Origin: an uncultured Parafilimonas sp.
Lineage (GTDB): Bacteria; Bacteroidota; Bacteroidia; Chitinophagales; Chitinophagaceae
Direction: 5' to 3'
Length of the DNA: 64,000 bases
NCBI GenBank assembly: GCA_903882935.1
Contig: CAIRZB010000007.1
Location: 62,001-126,000, forward strand
Part shown: positions 17,118-26,801 of the stretch, piece by piece
How positions within the stretch are numbered: position 1 is the first letter of the stretch
How the letters are laid out: every line of letters begins with the position of its first letter
Position numbers and translations under genes: made by a program
The notes under the pieces: model-generated
Told to the model about the DNA's origin: nothing
Seen by the model: the letters and a program-made list of their open reading frames with translations, nothing else
The model's database searches: none

Positions 17118-17158
17118 GTATACTGTCAAAAAATTGCACTGTTGAGTAAAATCATTGT

Positions 17159-17186
17159 TTTGGGGTGACTTAACGGCATACCTTTA
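17159..17186 (+). promoter_or_regulatory. Candidate promoter of the lemA operon
   Basis: TTTG (17159-17162) and TACCTTTA (17179-17186) are separated by 16 bases, close to the Bacteroidota -33/-7 arrangement, 48 bases before the LemA ATG. Confidence 0.5.
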
Positions 17187-17234
17187 TTATATTGGTATCA
17201 GTTTTGCTACATACTGGTTAGTAAAAAAGGAACA

Positions 17235-17828
17235 ATGAAAACATCTACCATTACATTAATAGTTATTGCGGCACTATTGCTTTTTGTTGGCGGTTGCGGC
17301 TGCACACAGTATAATAACTTGGTTGGTGCCGACCAAAACGTAAAGACAGCCTGGAGCAATGTTGAAACAAACTACCAGCGCCGTACAGATTTGTACAGCA
17401 GTATTGTTAAAACGGTTTCTGCATCAGCGAATTTTGAAAAATCTACTTTAACTGCGGTAGTTGATGCAAGGTCTAAGGCCACATCTTTAACTGTTGATGT
17501 GAATGATTCAGCATCGCTAGGTAAATTTCAAGCGGCACAATCCCAGTTGAGTGGCTCATTTAGCAGATTGATGGCTGTGGCCGAGGCTTACCCGGACTTA
17601 AAAACCACCGATGCTTTCAGAGATTTTCAAACAAACATAGCAGGTACTGAAAACCGCATTGGCGTAGCCCGCCGTGATTTTAATTTAGCAGTGCAGGATT
17701 ACAACCTTCGCGTAAAGCAATTCCCCAGCAACATTTTTGCAGGCATGTTTGGCTACCACGAAAAACCTTTTTACAAGGCCGATGAAGGTGCCGAGAAAAA
17801 CCCCGACATCAATTTCGACATCAAGTAA
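17235..17828 (+). CDS. LemA family protein
   Basis: 197 residues: an N-terminal hydrophobic segment (ITLIVIAALLLFVGGCGC) followed by the LemA helical bundle with its signature NLVGADQNVKTAWSNVETNY and the helix QRRTDLYSSIVKTV. The cysteines at the end of the hydrophobic segment could make it a lipoprotein rather than an anchored protein. LemA proteins are envelope proteins of unclear function, regularly encoded beside TPM-domain proteins, as here: two TPM genes follow with small gaps (12 and 92 bases), forming a three-gene unit. Confidence 0.93.
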   Translation: MKTSTITLIVIAALLLFVGGCGCTQYNNLVGADQNVKTAWSNVETNYQRRTDLYSSIVKTVSASANFEKSTLTAVVDARSKATSLTVDVNDSASLGKFQAAQSQLSGSFSRLMAVAEAYPDLKTTDAFRDFQTNIAGTENRIGVARRDFNLAVQDYNLRVKQFPSNIFAGMFGYHEKPFYKADEGAEKNPDINFDIK

Positions 17829-17840
17829 CCACTGCCACCC

Positions 17841-18299
17841 ATGCCTATCTTCAAAAAAAAACAACAACAATTTTTTACTGCTGCGGAAGAGCAAGCCATT
17901 TTTAAAGCCGTGGGGGAAGCCGAAAAGCGCACCAGCGGAGAAATAAGGGTGTATGTGGAAAGCCGCTGTAGCTTTGTAAATGCGCTTGACCGTGCCGCAG
18001 AAGTTTTTCATAAGCTTAAAATGCACGCCACCAGCCAGCGTAATGCCGTATTGGTTTATGTGGCCATGGCAGACCGGCAATTGGCTGTGTATGCGGATGA
18101 AGGCATTTACCAAAAGGAGGGGGAGGCTTTTTGGAATGGTGCAGTTAAACAAATTCTCAGCCATTTTAACAAGCAAGATTATGCCAAAGGCATTGCCGGT
18201 GTGGTACACGAAATAGGCGAAAGCCTGGCCAGCCATTTTCCGTTTGATGCTTCGACAAGCAAGAACGAATTGCCCGACGATATTGTTTTTGGGAAATAA
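17841..18299 (+). CDS. TPM-domain protein without signal peptide
   Basis: 152 residues with a TPM (TLP18.3/Psb32/MOLO-1) fold: FTAAEEQAIFKAVGEAEKRT, GEIRVYVES, and the later strand NAVLVYVAMADRQLAVYAD with GIYQKEGEAFW. There is no signal peptide or membrane anchor at the C-terminus, so it is probably cytosolic or exposed by another route. TPM domains in other organisms have been linked to acid phosphatase activity and photosystem repair; the role here is unknown. It is 12 bases after lemA and clearly co-transcribed. Confidence 0.85.
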   Translation: MPIFKKKQQQFFTAAEEQAIFKAVGEAEKRTSGEIRVYVESRCSFVNALDRAAEVFHKLKMHATSQRNAVLVYVAMADRQLAVYADEGIYQKEGEAFWNGAVKQILSHFNKQDYAKGIAGVVHEIGESLASHFPFDASTSKNELPDDIVFGK

Positions 18300-18391
18300 C
18301 CCATAAAAGTTGCCAGCCTTTTGCAAATAGCTTTTAGAAAAACAATAAACATTACCCCTGCGGCTTGCCGTTAAAAGCAACACTGAATACG

Positions 18392-19165
18392 ATGAAACAA
18401 ATTCTATTAATTACATTGTTTTTAATAAGCTTTACCAGCAGTTTTGCGCAAAACCTATTGCCAAGACCCAACCCGCCGATGCTGGTAAACGACGAGGCGC
18501 AAGTGCTTTCTGCCTATGACCGCGACGCCCTGGAACAAAGGTTGGTAGCACTAGACGATTCAACATCAAACCAAATAGCCATTGTTACCATACCTACGTT
18601 GAACGATTACCCCATTGAGGAGTACGCGAATAAACTGCTCCGCGCCTGGGGTATCGGTAATAAAAAAACCAATAACGGTGTGCTGATATTGGTGGCGGTT
18701 AACGACCATAAGATGCGCATTGAAGTAGGTTATGGGCTGGAAGGTGCCATACCCGATGTTACCGCAAGCGATATTGTTGGCAACGATATGAAGCCCGCGT
18801 TTAAACAGGGGGATTATTATACAGGCCTTAGCAATGCAGTGGAATCATTGGCCCAAGCGGCCGCAGGCGAATACCATACAAGCAAGGGCAAAAGCCAAGA
18901 CGGTGGCGGCGGTGGAAGCGGATGGGTAGGCTTTATAATTATAGTGGTGGTGGTATTGATTGTCATCGGCCGCAGCGGCAGGGGTGGTGGCGGAATGATG
19001 AGCAGGCGGGGCGCTGGCTGGTTTATTTGGCCATTGCTGTTCAGCAATTTTGGCGACAGCGGGCGAAACAGCGGCAGCTGGGGTGGAGGCAGCGGAGGCG
19101 GAGGCGGTTTTGGGGGCTTTGGCGGTGGCAGCAGCGGTGGCGGCGGTGCCAGCGGAAGTTGGTAG
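18392..19165 (+). CDS. YgcG-type TPM-domain protein with glycine-rich tail
   Basis: From ATG 18392 there are 257 residues: a signal peptide ending SSFAQ, a TPM domain (VNDEAQVLSAYDRDALEQRL to about residue 160), a membrane helix (WVGFIIIVVVVLIVI, about 178-192) and a C-terminal tail made mostly of glycine and serine ending GGASGSW. This is the classic YgcG/TPM architecture with an extracytoplasmic domain tethered to the inner membrane. An alternative TTG at 18365 would put nine residues before the signal. It ends the lemA unit. Confidence 0.9.
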   Translation: MKQILLITLFLISFTSSFAQNLLPRPNPPMLVNDEAQVLSAYDRDALEQRLVALDDSTSNQIAIVTIPTLNDYPIEEYANKLLRAWGIGNKKTNNGVLILVAVNDHKMRIEVGYGLEGAIPDVTASDIVGNDMKPAFKQGDYYTGLSNAVESLAQAAAGEYHTSKGKSQDGGGGGSGWVGFIIIVVVVLIVIGRSGRGGGGMMSRRGAGWFIWPLLFSNFGDSGRNSGSWGGGSGGGGGFGGFGGGSSGGGGASGSW

Positions 19166-19526
19166 AAAAACTTTATTCCAGAAGGAACCCCTTTGGGATA
19201 GTTTGTATTGTATAGTTTTTAGTTAGTTGGAGTGGATTGGCAATTTATTTGCATTTCACTACAGCTAAAGGAATGAATCCTTTTGGGGGCATAGAATCGC
19301 CATGAATATAGCCCCACCGATATGAAACTGTTGCAACCAACGATAAACCAAAAACGGCTCCTCCATTTGTATGAAAAGCGTAAAACCATAAACCACAAAG
19401 CATTAACTCTTTCTCCACATTTGTGTATAACAAATAACACCTCCTATCGATCTTATTTAAGTAAATTGTGGTGACAACACCAGCACAAACAGGTACCAAT
19501 TTATTTACTCATTAAACTATCATCCA
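19166..19526. other. Intergenic stretch without a convincing gene
   Basis: A minus-strand frame of 84 codons (19245-19499) is open here, but its composition does not look like a conserved protein and it has no promoter or neighbours to support it. I see no RNA gene or repeat. Confidence 0.55.
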
Positions 19527-20507
19527 TTGACTGAAACAATCATTAACCTCGAAACTGTTAACCCGATTGAATTTTTTGGTGTAAATAACAAGAAGCTTGA
19601 CCTACTGAAAAAGAAATTTCCCCTGTTAAAAATCCTTTCCAGGGGAACGCAAATTAAATTGAGCGGGGCACCCGAACAAATTGAAACGGCCAAGGAAAAA
19701 ATTGACCTTATTTTACAGTACCTTGAACGGAACGGCGATTTAAGCGAGAACTATTTTGAACAAATTTTAGGCGGAGACGATGCTGAAACAATTGACAATT
19801 TTGTTGAGCGTAACCCCAACGACATTTTAGTATTTGGCCCCAATGGCAAAACGGTACGCGCACGCACTGCCAACCAAAAGAAAATGGTACAGGCTGCCGA
19901 GCGCAACGACATTGTTTTTGCAGTAGGCCCTGCCGGTACCGGTAAAACATATACTGCGGTAGCACTTGCAGTTAGGGCGTTAAAAAACAAGCAGGTTAAA
20001 AAAATCATACTTACCAGGCCGGCTGTTGAAGCTGGTGAAAACCTAGGCTTTTTGCCTGGTGATCTTAAAGAAAAGATTGACCCATACCTGCGCCCCTTGT
20101 ATGATGCTTTGGATGATATGATACCTGCGGACAAACTTGGCTATTACATGAGTACGCGCACGATAGAAATTGCACCATTGGCCTATATGCGCGGCCGTAC
20201 GCTGGATAATGCTTTCATTATTTTGGATGAAGCGCAAAACACCAACGACCTACAGATTAAAATGTTTCTTACCCGCATTGGTGCCAACGCAAAAGCCATC
20301 ATCACCGGCGACCCAACCCAGGTGGATTTGCCGAAAAACCAGCGCAGCGGCTTAGAAAAAGCTACCCGCATATTAACCAACATTGACGGTATAGCGCATA
20401 TACAGCTGGATGAAGAAGACGTTGTACGCCACCGCTTGGTTAAAGCCATTATTCGTGCCTACGAACATGCGCACGAAAAGGAGAAAGAAGCTTATTTTGG
20501 CCACTAG
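19527..20507 (+). CDS. phoH: PhoH family ATPase
   Basis: 326 residues, cytosolic. The P-loop GPAGTGKT (about residues 136-143), the PhoH signature [18 protein letters not shown], the Walker B ILDEAQN and the [11 protein letters not shown] motif are all present; residues 1-80 form the N-terminal KH-like region usual in PhoH-like proteins. PhoH proteins are RNA-related ATPases, often linked to ybeY, which is not seen here. The start is probably the TTG at 19527 (TTGACTGAAACA), since no ATG precedes the conserved region; a strong terminator follows. Confidence 0.95.
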   Translation: MTETIINLETVNPIEFFGVNNKKLDLLKKKFPLLKILSRGTQIKLSGAPEQIETAKEKIDLILQYLERNGDLSENYFEQILGGDDAETIDNFVERNPNDILVFGPNGKTVRARTANQKKMVQAAERNDIVFAVGPAGTGKTYTAVALAVRALKNKQVKKIILTRPAVEAGENLGFLPGDLKEKIDPYLRPLYDALDDMIPADKLGYYMSTRTIEIAPLAYMRGRTLDNAFIILDEAQNTNDLQIKMFLTRIGANAKAIITGDPTQVDLPKNQRSGLEKATRILTNIDGIAHIQLDEEDVVRHRLVKAIIRAYEHAHEKEKEAYFGH

Positions 20508-20541
20508 GTAAAATACAATCCCCCAATACGTTTACTTCAAG

Positions 20542-20567
20542 AAACCCTGCCGCAAGGCGGGGTTTTT
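20542..20567 (+). terminator. Intrinsic terminator of phoH
   Basis: AAACCCTGCC and GGCGGGGTTT (20542-20551 with 20556-20565, one G-U pair) flank a GCAA tetraloop and run into a TTTTT tract. It is 34 bases after the stop. Between it and the next promoter (20568-20810) I see nothing else. Confidence 0.9.
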
Positions 20568-20810
20568 AGTTATTACCTACTGCCGTTTGCACACAAGAAC
20601 ATACGATTGAACTGGGCTGGACTATGCAGATAAACAGGCCCTCGCTTACTAGGAAGCCACTGTATGTAAGACTTGCGATTTTTTACAATTGCGCTTCAAT
20701 TGTATTTACTAAAACAAGCAAGGTAGCCATGTTGCTGGGCATTTTACAAAGCGGGCGCTGCCTACCGCTAAACTAGCATTTATATAGCCTACAGTTCAGG
20801 ATACCCAATC

Positions 20811-20841
20811 TTGCAATCGTTTACACAAATCCCTATCTTTA
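20811..20841 (+). promoter_or_regulatory. Promoter of the glutaminase-like gene
   Basis: TTG (20811-20813) and TATCTTTA (20834-20841) are spaced by 20 bases, a near-ideal Bacteroidota -33/-7 pair, and the ATG follows 21 bases later. Confidence 0.65.
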
Positions 20842-20862
20842 ACCCCACTAAAATTGCTTCCC

Positions 20863-23349
20863 ATGTCGTTGTCAAAGCGCCTCCTCAAGTATCTGGCTGC
20901 CGTGTTAGCACTATATAGTTTTTGCACCTCAACCCATGCCCAACTAACCAAGGTGCCTGCTTACCCGCTTATTACACACAACCCCTATTTCAGCGTTTGG
21001 TCTGTTACAGATGATGCCACTGCCAGCACTACACGGCATTGGACTGGTAGCAACCAAAGCCTGCTTGGCCTTGTACATGTAGATGGGAAAACTTACCGCT
21101 TTCTGGGCAAAGAAGATGTTGTGTATCAATCCGTTTTGCCCACATCAGACGAGGAGAGCTATCAGGTAAACTATACAGAATCAAAACCCGCGGATGGTTG
21201 GACGAATCCAGGTTTTGACGACAGCCAATGGAAAACCGCAGCCGCACCCTTTGGGGATGATGATAATGCCGCCACACAATGGCGCAGCAAAAACATTTGG
21301 GTACGCCGCGTTTTTACGCTCGCCGACACAAAATTTGACAACCTCTTTCTAAAAATTCAACACGACGACAACACCGAGGTATATTTAAACGGGGCATTGG
21401 TGTACAAATTTGCAGGCTGGTTGAATAAGTTTAATTACTTACCCTTGTCGCAAGCCATTCAGCAAAAACTGGTAAAGGGTATTAATGTACTAGCAATACA
21501 CGTGGCCAACACCGCAGGTGGTGCTTGGCTGGATGCAGGCCTATCGTACACCAAAAAGGAAACCCAAAACACGCCAATATCAACAGCAGTGCAAAAAACT
21601 GTGGTTATAAAGGCCACGCAAACTTTGTACACGTTTGCCTGCGGCGGCATTAACTTAGCCGTAACTTTCACCTCACCATTGTTAATAAACAATTTGGATG
21701 TTTTATCAAGGCCCATTTCATACATAACATTTAATGTGTCGTCAAATGATGGCCACCAACATAATACCAAATTATATTTTGGCACCTCTACCGACCTGGC
21801 TGTGAACACACCCTCTCAAGAAATAACTGCGGAAAACTATACAAAAAATGGCTTAACCATACTTAAGGCCGGCACTAAACAACAACCGGTGCTGCAAAAA
21901 AAAGGCGATGACCTTCGTATTGACTGGGGCTACCTGTATACAGCTGCCCCAATTGGCAAAAACGATGTAACACAAACCATTACAGAAGGCAATGAGGGTA
22001 GTAAAGCCTTTGCCACGGGCAACCAAAGCACAGGCAACCTAACCAACGGCAAACACCTTACCTTAAACACTATTTTTAATTTTGGCAGTATAGGTGCCTT
22101 GGCAAAAGAACACTTCATGGCCCTTGGTTATGATGAGCAGTATTCCATACAATATTTTGGCACCAACCTTAAACCTTAGTGGACAAACTCAAACATTGGC
22201 AATTTTGATGAATTGTTGGCCAAAAGCGTAAGAGAGTATCCCCAACTGTTACAACAATGCAACCAACTTGACACCAAAATATATAACGATGCCGTAACTG
22301 CAGGCGGTGATGTATATGCCAAGCTCTGCGTGGCCGCTTACCGGCAAAGCATAGCAGCACACAACTTGGTTAAAAGCAATGATGGCGAATTATTGTTTTT
22401 ATCGAAGGAAAATTTCAGCAATGGCTGTATAAACACGGTAGATGTAACGTACCCATCGGCACCATTGTTTATCAATTATAACCCTGAATTAATGAAGGGG
22501 ATGCTAAACGGTATTTTTTATTTTAGCGAGAGTGGCAGATACACCAAGCCTTATGCCGCACACGACCTGGGTACCTACCCCCAAGCCAACGGCCAAGTAT
22601 ATGGCGAAGGGATGCCCGTTGAAGAATCTGGCAACATGATTATACTTACTGCGGCCATTGCTAAGGCTGAGGGCAATGCAGACTACGCCAAAAAACACTG
22701 GCAAACCCTAACAACATGGGCTAACTACCTAATGGAAAAAGGTTTTGACCCAGAAAATCAACTCTGCACCGATGATTTTGCAGGCCATTTGGCCCGCAAC
22801 GCCAACCTATCAGTAAAAGCTATTGTAGGCTTGGGTTGTTACGGCATGCTGGCACACATGCTCGGCGATGAAGCCACCGCAACCAAATACCACGACACCG
22901 CGGCCGCAATGGCTAAAAAATGGGCTGTTTTTGCCAATGCGGGCGACCATTATGCCCTAACCTTTAACGATAAAAATACCTGGAGCCAAAAATATAACCT
23001 GGTTTGGGATAAAGTACTAGGCCTGCAACTGTTTCCCACTGCTGTGTATAACAAAGAGGTAGCCTACTACCTAACTAAACAAAATGCCTTCGGCCTACCG
23101 CTCGACAGCCGTAAAACATATACAAAATCTGACTGGATAGTTTGGACGGCAACCCTTGCCAGCACCCGCAGCAGTTTTGAGGCATTGATAAACCCGGTGT
23201 ATACATTTACACAGCAAACACCCACACGGGTGCCGTTAAGCGATTGGCACGAAACTACAAATGGCAAACAGGTTGGCTTTCAGGCTAGAAGTGTAGTTGG
23301 AGGCTATTTTATGAAAGTATTACAAGTAAGTTTGGCACACAAAAAATAA
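20863..23349 (+). pseudogene. Secreted glutaminase-A-like protein (DUF4964/DUF5127/DUF4965/DUF1793) split by an in-frame TAG
   Basis: One frame of about 828 codons runs from ATG 20863 to 23349, interrupted only by TAG at 22177-22179 between GTNLKP and [13 protein letters not shown]. The first part has a signal peptide (ending THAQ), the VPAYPLITHNPYFSVWS opening and a galactose-binding-like insert (PGFDDSQWKTAAAPFG). The second part has [16 protein letters not shown] and the C-terminal GYFMKVL, typical of the DUF4965/DUF1793 glutaminase-like family. A tyrosine codon mutated to TAG would explain the break. Start codons for the second half are poor, so unless the stop is read through the enzyme is lost. 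It could equally be a base-call error. Confidence 0.85.
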
Positions 23350-23428
23350 AAACAGACACCTGTTTGGCAATTGCCAAGCAAGCTTCTAGGGGTAAACAAA
23401 CCCAGAATGGCTGTTGGTGAACCATTTT

Positions 23429-24031
23429 TTACCTATAGTAGGGGCTAATCATTAAATAAACCACCGGCCCCGTAACTGCCACATAAAACCATAACGGCCA
23501 AGTGTAGCGAGCCAACTTTTTATGTATACCATATTCCCCAATTAAGGCGCGGTAGGCAGTAAACAATATAAACGGTAGTATTATAGCAGCTAGCGCAATA
23601 TGCGTGGAAAGAACAATAAAATACACGAGCCGCATGTTGCCAACAGAGGCTAGCTCAGCCGCATCAACGATACCATCATGGTTAATATCACCAAACCTGG
23701 CTTCACCAGCAAAAAGGTGGTGCGCAATATACGATACCAAAAAAATAATAGAAAGGGCTAGCGAAAAAAGCATAATGCCCTTATGCAACCCATAGCGGCC
23801 ATTTTTAACAGCCGCTAATGCTGCCACTAACAATATAGCAGTAATTGCATTTATAACGGCATTAAGCTGTGCGAATATGTGTACATCAAACCCAAGGTTT
23901 ACACTAAGCTTTAATTTACCAATAGTTGCTACCACAATAAATACAACTACAGAAAAAATAATAATCATCGTGGCAGCTTTCCGGTCATCTTTTTTCAAAC
24001 TTGCCTGCGGTAAACGAAATGTACTTTGCAT
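23429..24031 (-). CDS. DUF420 membrane protein with an EF-hand-like loop
   Basis: 200 residues with about five membrane helices, of the DUF420 family found next to haem-copper oxidase genes and thought to help oxidase assembly. Conserved histidines occur in DVHIFAQ, HKGIM, IAHHLF and STHIALA. Between the helices, at about residues 115-126, is DINHDGIVDAAE, which fits the EF-hand loop pattern DxNxDGxxDxxE perfectly. The gene starts one base after the SCO stop codon and is the last gene of the respiratory block; the convergent glutaminase-like gene ends 79 bases away. Confidence 0.88.
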   Translation of the reverse strand: MQSTFRLPQASLKKDDRKAATMIIIFSVVVFIVVATIGKLKLSVNLGFDVHIFAQLNAVINAITAILLVAALAAVKNGRYGLHKGIMLFSLALSIIFLVSYIAHHLFAGEARFGDINHDGIVDAAELASVGNMRLVYFIVLSTHIALAAIILPFILFTAYRALIGEYGIHKKLARYTWPLWFYVAVTGPVVYLMISPYYR

Positions 24032-24032
24032 T

Positions 24033-24845
24033 TTATCTATTTACGGTTTTCTTTTTCTTAAATATAAATGTGATCGCCAATATGGTAATAATAATCGCCA
24101 ATACAAAAAACACACCCATCAACAACGGGTCAAAAGGCAATACGGCAGGGCCCTTATCCTTTTCTAACATCAGCAACCCAATATCCTTGGCCAGCTTTGA
24201 AATAGAGGCAGCATCAAGGCCATTGTAGTAGCCCCGTACTTGGTAATACTTATCAAGCAACACATAGCGGCTGGTATGCACAAAATTGGTGTCAATTGGT
24301 TCTGTGCTAAATTTATCAACCTTTAATTCATTAAAGGCAAACGAGTAGATTGAATCCTTGGACCCTGTTAAAAACCACCAGTTGTCATGGCTCACACCAT
24401 ATCGGTCGGCATAGTCTTTCAACCTAGCTACTGAGTCACGTTCAGGGTCAACGGTAAACGAAACAAAATGCACTACCGATGTATCTACCTTGTTCATTGG
24501 GTCGCCGCCGGTTATAAAAGAGTGCTGCAGTTTTACCATATTACGCGTAAGCTTTGGGCAAATAGACCCGCAACTGGTAAAAAAGAAATCAATCACAATG
24601 GCCTTTCCCTTTATATCATGTAACTGCACGGTATCGCCTAACTGATTTACAAGCCGAATATCGCCTACGGTATGCCAAATGGTATCGCTAACCAGCTTAC
24701 CCCCCTTTACGGTATCAATAGTACTATCGGGCAAATAACGGCTTGGCATTACCACTGCGTTATCACTAGCTCCCTTTACCAATAAATAGCTAATCACAGG
24801 TATTAAAACAGCAATGCAAATGGCGAAAAAAGCTTTTTTATTCAT
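24033..24845 (-). CDS. SCO1/SenC family copper chaperone
   Basis: 270 residues: an N-terminal signal-anchor (FFAICIAVLIPVISYLLV), a thioredoxin-like domain with the copper-binding pair in FFFTSCGSICPKLT (CxxxC, about residues 92-96) and the distal histidine expected near residue 190 (FVHTSRY), then a C-terminal membrane helix (PLLMGVFFVLAIIITILAIT). SCO proteins deliver copper to the CuA site of oxidase subunit II, encoded upstream in this same block. The extra C-terminal helix is a variation of Bacteroidota SCO proteins. Confidence 0.94.
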   Translation of the reverse strand: MNKKAFFAICIAVLIPVISYLLVKGASDNAVVMPSRYLPDSTIDTVKGGKLVSDTIWHTVGDIRLVNQLGDTVQLHDIKGKAIVIDFFFTSCGSICPKLTRNMVKLQHSFITGGDPMNKVDTSVVHFVSFTVDPERDSVARLKDYADRYGVSHDNWWFLTGSKDSIYSFAFNELKVDKFSTEPIDTNFVHTSRYVLLDKYYQVRGYYNGLDAASISKLAKDIGLLMLEKDKGPAVLPFDPLLMGVFFVLAIIITILAITFIFKKKKTVNR

Positions 24846-24923
24846 GGCTCATTATATAACAAAGCATCCCGCAATTTGTGCGGGATGATCAGTATTGTTT
24901 AGCAAAATAATTAAAACACGTAC

Positions 24924-25361
24924 CTACTCCTGCCCAGGCTTCTTCTCGTCCTTCTTTTCCTCCGTAGCAGGTGCCTTTTCCGTAGTCATTTGTTTATACA
25001 CTGGGTTATACTTGTTACGCAGCGTTCTAAAGCTGTTTCCATCAAATAAAAACGCAGTAATAAACCAAACAAACAACAAGCACGGAACTATAATGGTCAT
25101 TATAAGGTTTTTTAACTCATGCTTTAAGTGCATGAAATAGCCCACTATGTAAAACGCCTTCGCAAGCATCAGGATAATAATTACCCCTTTTACAAAATGT
25201 TTTCCAAACCCGTTTTCCTCCATGCCAATCATCCAAAAACCGAGAAAAACCTCCACTATAGTAAGCACAGAAAGTATAATAGTTACTTTTATAACCTCTT
25301 TAGTACCCCCGCCATGTGTGTCTTCATGTAAAACATCCGAATATGCTGTATGTTGTTCCAT
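24924..25361 (-). CDS. Cytochrome c oxidase subunit IV-type membrane protein
   Basis: 145 residues with three hydrophobic helices (about 28-47, 55-76, 86-106) and a charged, lysine/glutamate-rich C-terminal tail, as in the bacterial subunit IV/CtaF family. It lies 21 bases after a subunit III gene and before SCO, which supports the role. Such subunits stabilise the CuB centre or the assembly and have no catalytic residues. Confidence 0.88.
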   Translation of the reverse strand: MEQHTAYSDVLHEDTHGGGTKEVIKVTIILSVLTIVEVFLGFWMIGMEENGFGKHFVKGVIIILMLAKAFYIVGYFMHLKHELKNLIMTIIVPCLLFVWFITAFLFDGNSFRTLRNKYNPVYKQMTTEKAPATEEKKDEKKPGQE

Positions 25362-25382
25362 TCGATTATTCTTTTTGTTTGG

Positions 25383-26069
25383 TTAAATAAGATAAAAACA
25401 GGTGAATACAAACACCCACACAAGGTCAACGAAGTGCCAGTAGAGGCCGGCTTTTTCAATCATCAGGTAATGACCGCGTTTCTCAAATACACCCAATAGC
25501 GTCATTATCAACATTACAATATTAATGATTACTCCTGAAAACACATGGAAGCCATGAAAACCTGTAATGGTAAAAAAGAAATTGGTAAAATCTTGATGCC
25601 CAACAGAACCATTAGAGTTTAAAAAAGGATTATGCCCCCACCAAGCACCTTCTGCATGCAGGTGTGTCCATTCCCAAGCCTGACAGCCTAAAAATGCCAA
25701 CCCTCCAATTATAGTCAAAATAAGGTTAAACACTACCCTACTCTTTTTCATTTCATGACCAGCCTGTACTGCAAGCACCATCGTAACAGAACTCACAATC
25801 AATATAAACGTCATTACACTCACAAACACCAGCGGTGCATTGGGGTGTTCACCAGCACCGGGGTACGACTTAAAAACTTCGTTAGGGTTAGGCCACCCAT
25901 TGGCAGCAAAGCGCGTGGTACCGTAGGCAATCAAAAAAGCACCAAATGTAAAAGCATCGCTCATTAAAAAATACCACATCATTAATTTGCCGTACTCTAC
26001 ATTAAAAGGGCTTCTTCCCCCGCTCCAGTATTTTGGAGCCACTGTTGCTGTTGCAGTTGTTGTAGCCAT
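25383..26069 (-). CDS. Cytochrome c oxidase subunit III (second copy, 228 aa)
   Basis: A polytopic protein of about six helices. Subunit III hallmarks are WEWTHLHAEG (about 130), TGFHGFHVFSGV (about 168-179) and the C-terminal AGLYWHFVDLVWVFVFTCFYL. Subunit III protects the proton-uptake path of subunit I. A shorter subunit III gene precedes it by 82 bases, so the oxidase has two such subunits or one replaces the other. No catalytic metals are expected. Confidence 0.95.
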   Translation of the reverse strand: MATTTATATVAPKYWSGGRSPFNVEYGKLMMWYFLMSDAFTFGAFLIAYGTTRFAANGWPNPNEVFKSYPGAGEHPNAPLVFVSVMTFILIVSSVTMVLAVQAGHEMKKSRVVFNLILTIIGGLAFLGCQAWEWTHLHAEGAWWGHNPFLNSNGSVGHQDFTNFFFTITGFHGFHVFSGVIINIVMLIMTLLGVFEKRGHYLMIEKAGLYWHFVDLVWVFVFTCFYLI

Positions 26070-26151
26070 GTTGGTTATTCAAATTTTCGTTCGCAAATTT
26101 ATTACCCTGCGCCCAAAAAAATTGCATAATGTGCAACTTTTTTAAAGCGCA

Positions 26152-26730
26152 TTAAATCAAATTAAAAAATATAAACAAATAAACCCATAAAATATCAACA
26201 AAATGCCAATAAGTACCCACAATCTCAATTCTGCTCACGTTGTAGCTTTTTACCTTACTACTGTATGCGCGTATAAAAATCACCAATAACGCAACAACAC
26301 CACCTAACACATGCAATGCATGCAAACCCGTAATAACCAAAATAAACGATGCAGCGGGGTTACTGCCTTGGCCCGTTAACTGAACACCGTGCCCACCTAA
26401 ATAGAGAAACCCAATAACTTGCAAACCTGCGAACAAAACACCCAATCCAGCTGTTATGGTAACCAACAAACGGTACCGTGGCATCTCCCTCGCTTTAAAT
26501 GCTTTTAAGGCTAAATGCATGGTAAGACTGCTAAACAGTATTACCACAGTTGAATACCAAAATACCGCCGGCAATGAAAACTCAAGCCAATTTGCCTGAT
26601 TTCGCCTTACGATGTAAGCACTAGTTAACCCTGCAAACATCATAATAATACTCCCGATGCCTACCCAAAGTATAAATTTGTGGGGATGCATCCTTCCGCG
26701 TTCCGGGCTGCCTACTGCTGCCATTATCAC
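26152..26730 (-). CDS. Cytochrome c oxidase subunit III (first copy, 192 aa)
   Basis: 192 residues with five helices and the family motifs TGLHALHVLGGVV (about 135-147) and GTYWHFVDILWVYLFIFFNL at the end. It is shorter than its neighbour, as in paired subunit III genes of Bacteroidota ACIII-aa3 loci. Starts at codon 1 or 3 (MIM) are both possible. It follows the farnesyltransferase gene by 71 bases. Confidence 0.94.
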   Translation of the reverse strand: MIMAAVGSPERGRMHPHKFILWVGIGSIIMMFAGLTSAYIVRRNQANWLEFSLPAVFWYSTVVILFSSLTMHLALKAFKAREMPRYRLLVTITAGLGVLFAGLQVIGFLYLGGHGVQLTGQGSNPAASFILVITGLHALHVLGGVVALLVIFIRAYSSKVKSYNVSRIEIVGTYWHFVDILWVYLFIFFNLI

Positions 26731-26801
26731 CTTCTTTTTAAACGTTACACGAACTTTTCACCTCAAATCAAAACAACGCCGTACCCTCTATAAAATAGCC
26801 A

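Noticed and set aside
19245-19499. Minus-strand frame of 84 codons as a gene
   Set aside because: No protein-like pattern, promoter or neighbour; probably chance.
11736-22179. Recoding of TAG as a sense codon, suggested by two in-frame TAGs
   Set aside because: TAG ends ordinary intact genes here (for example the DUF6807, phoH and purN-fusion genes), so it is a normal stop, and a third broken gene carries TAA.
23364-23377. Palindrome TTGGCAATTGCCAA between convergent genes
   Set aside because: It has no loop or T tract to make a terminator and no neighbouring promoter to make it an operator; likely chance.
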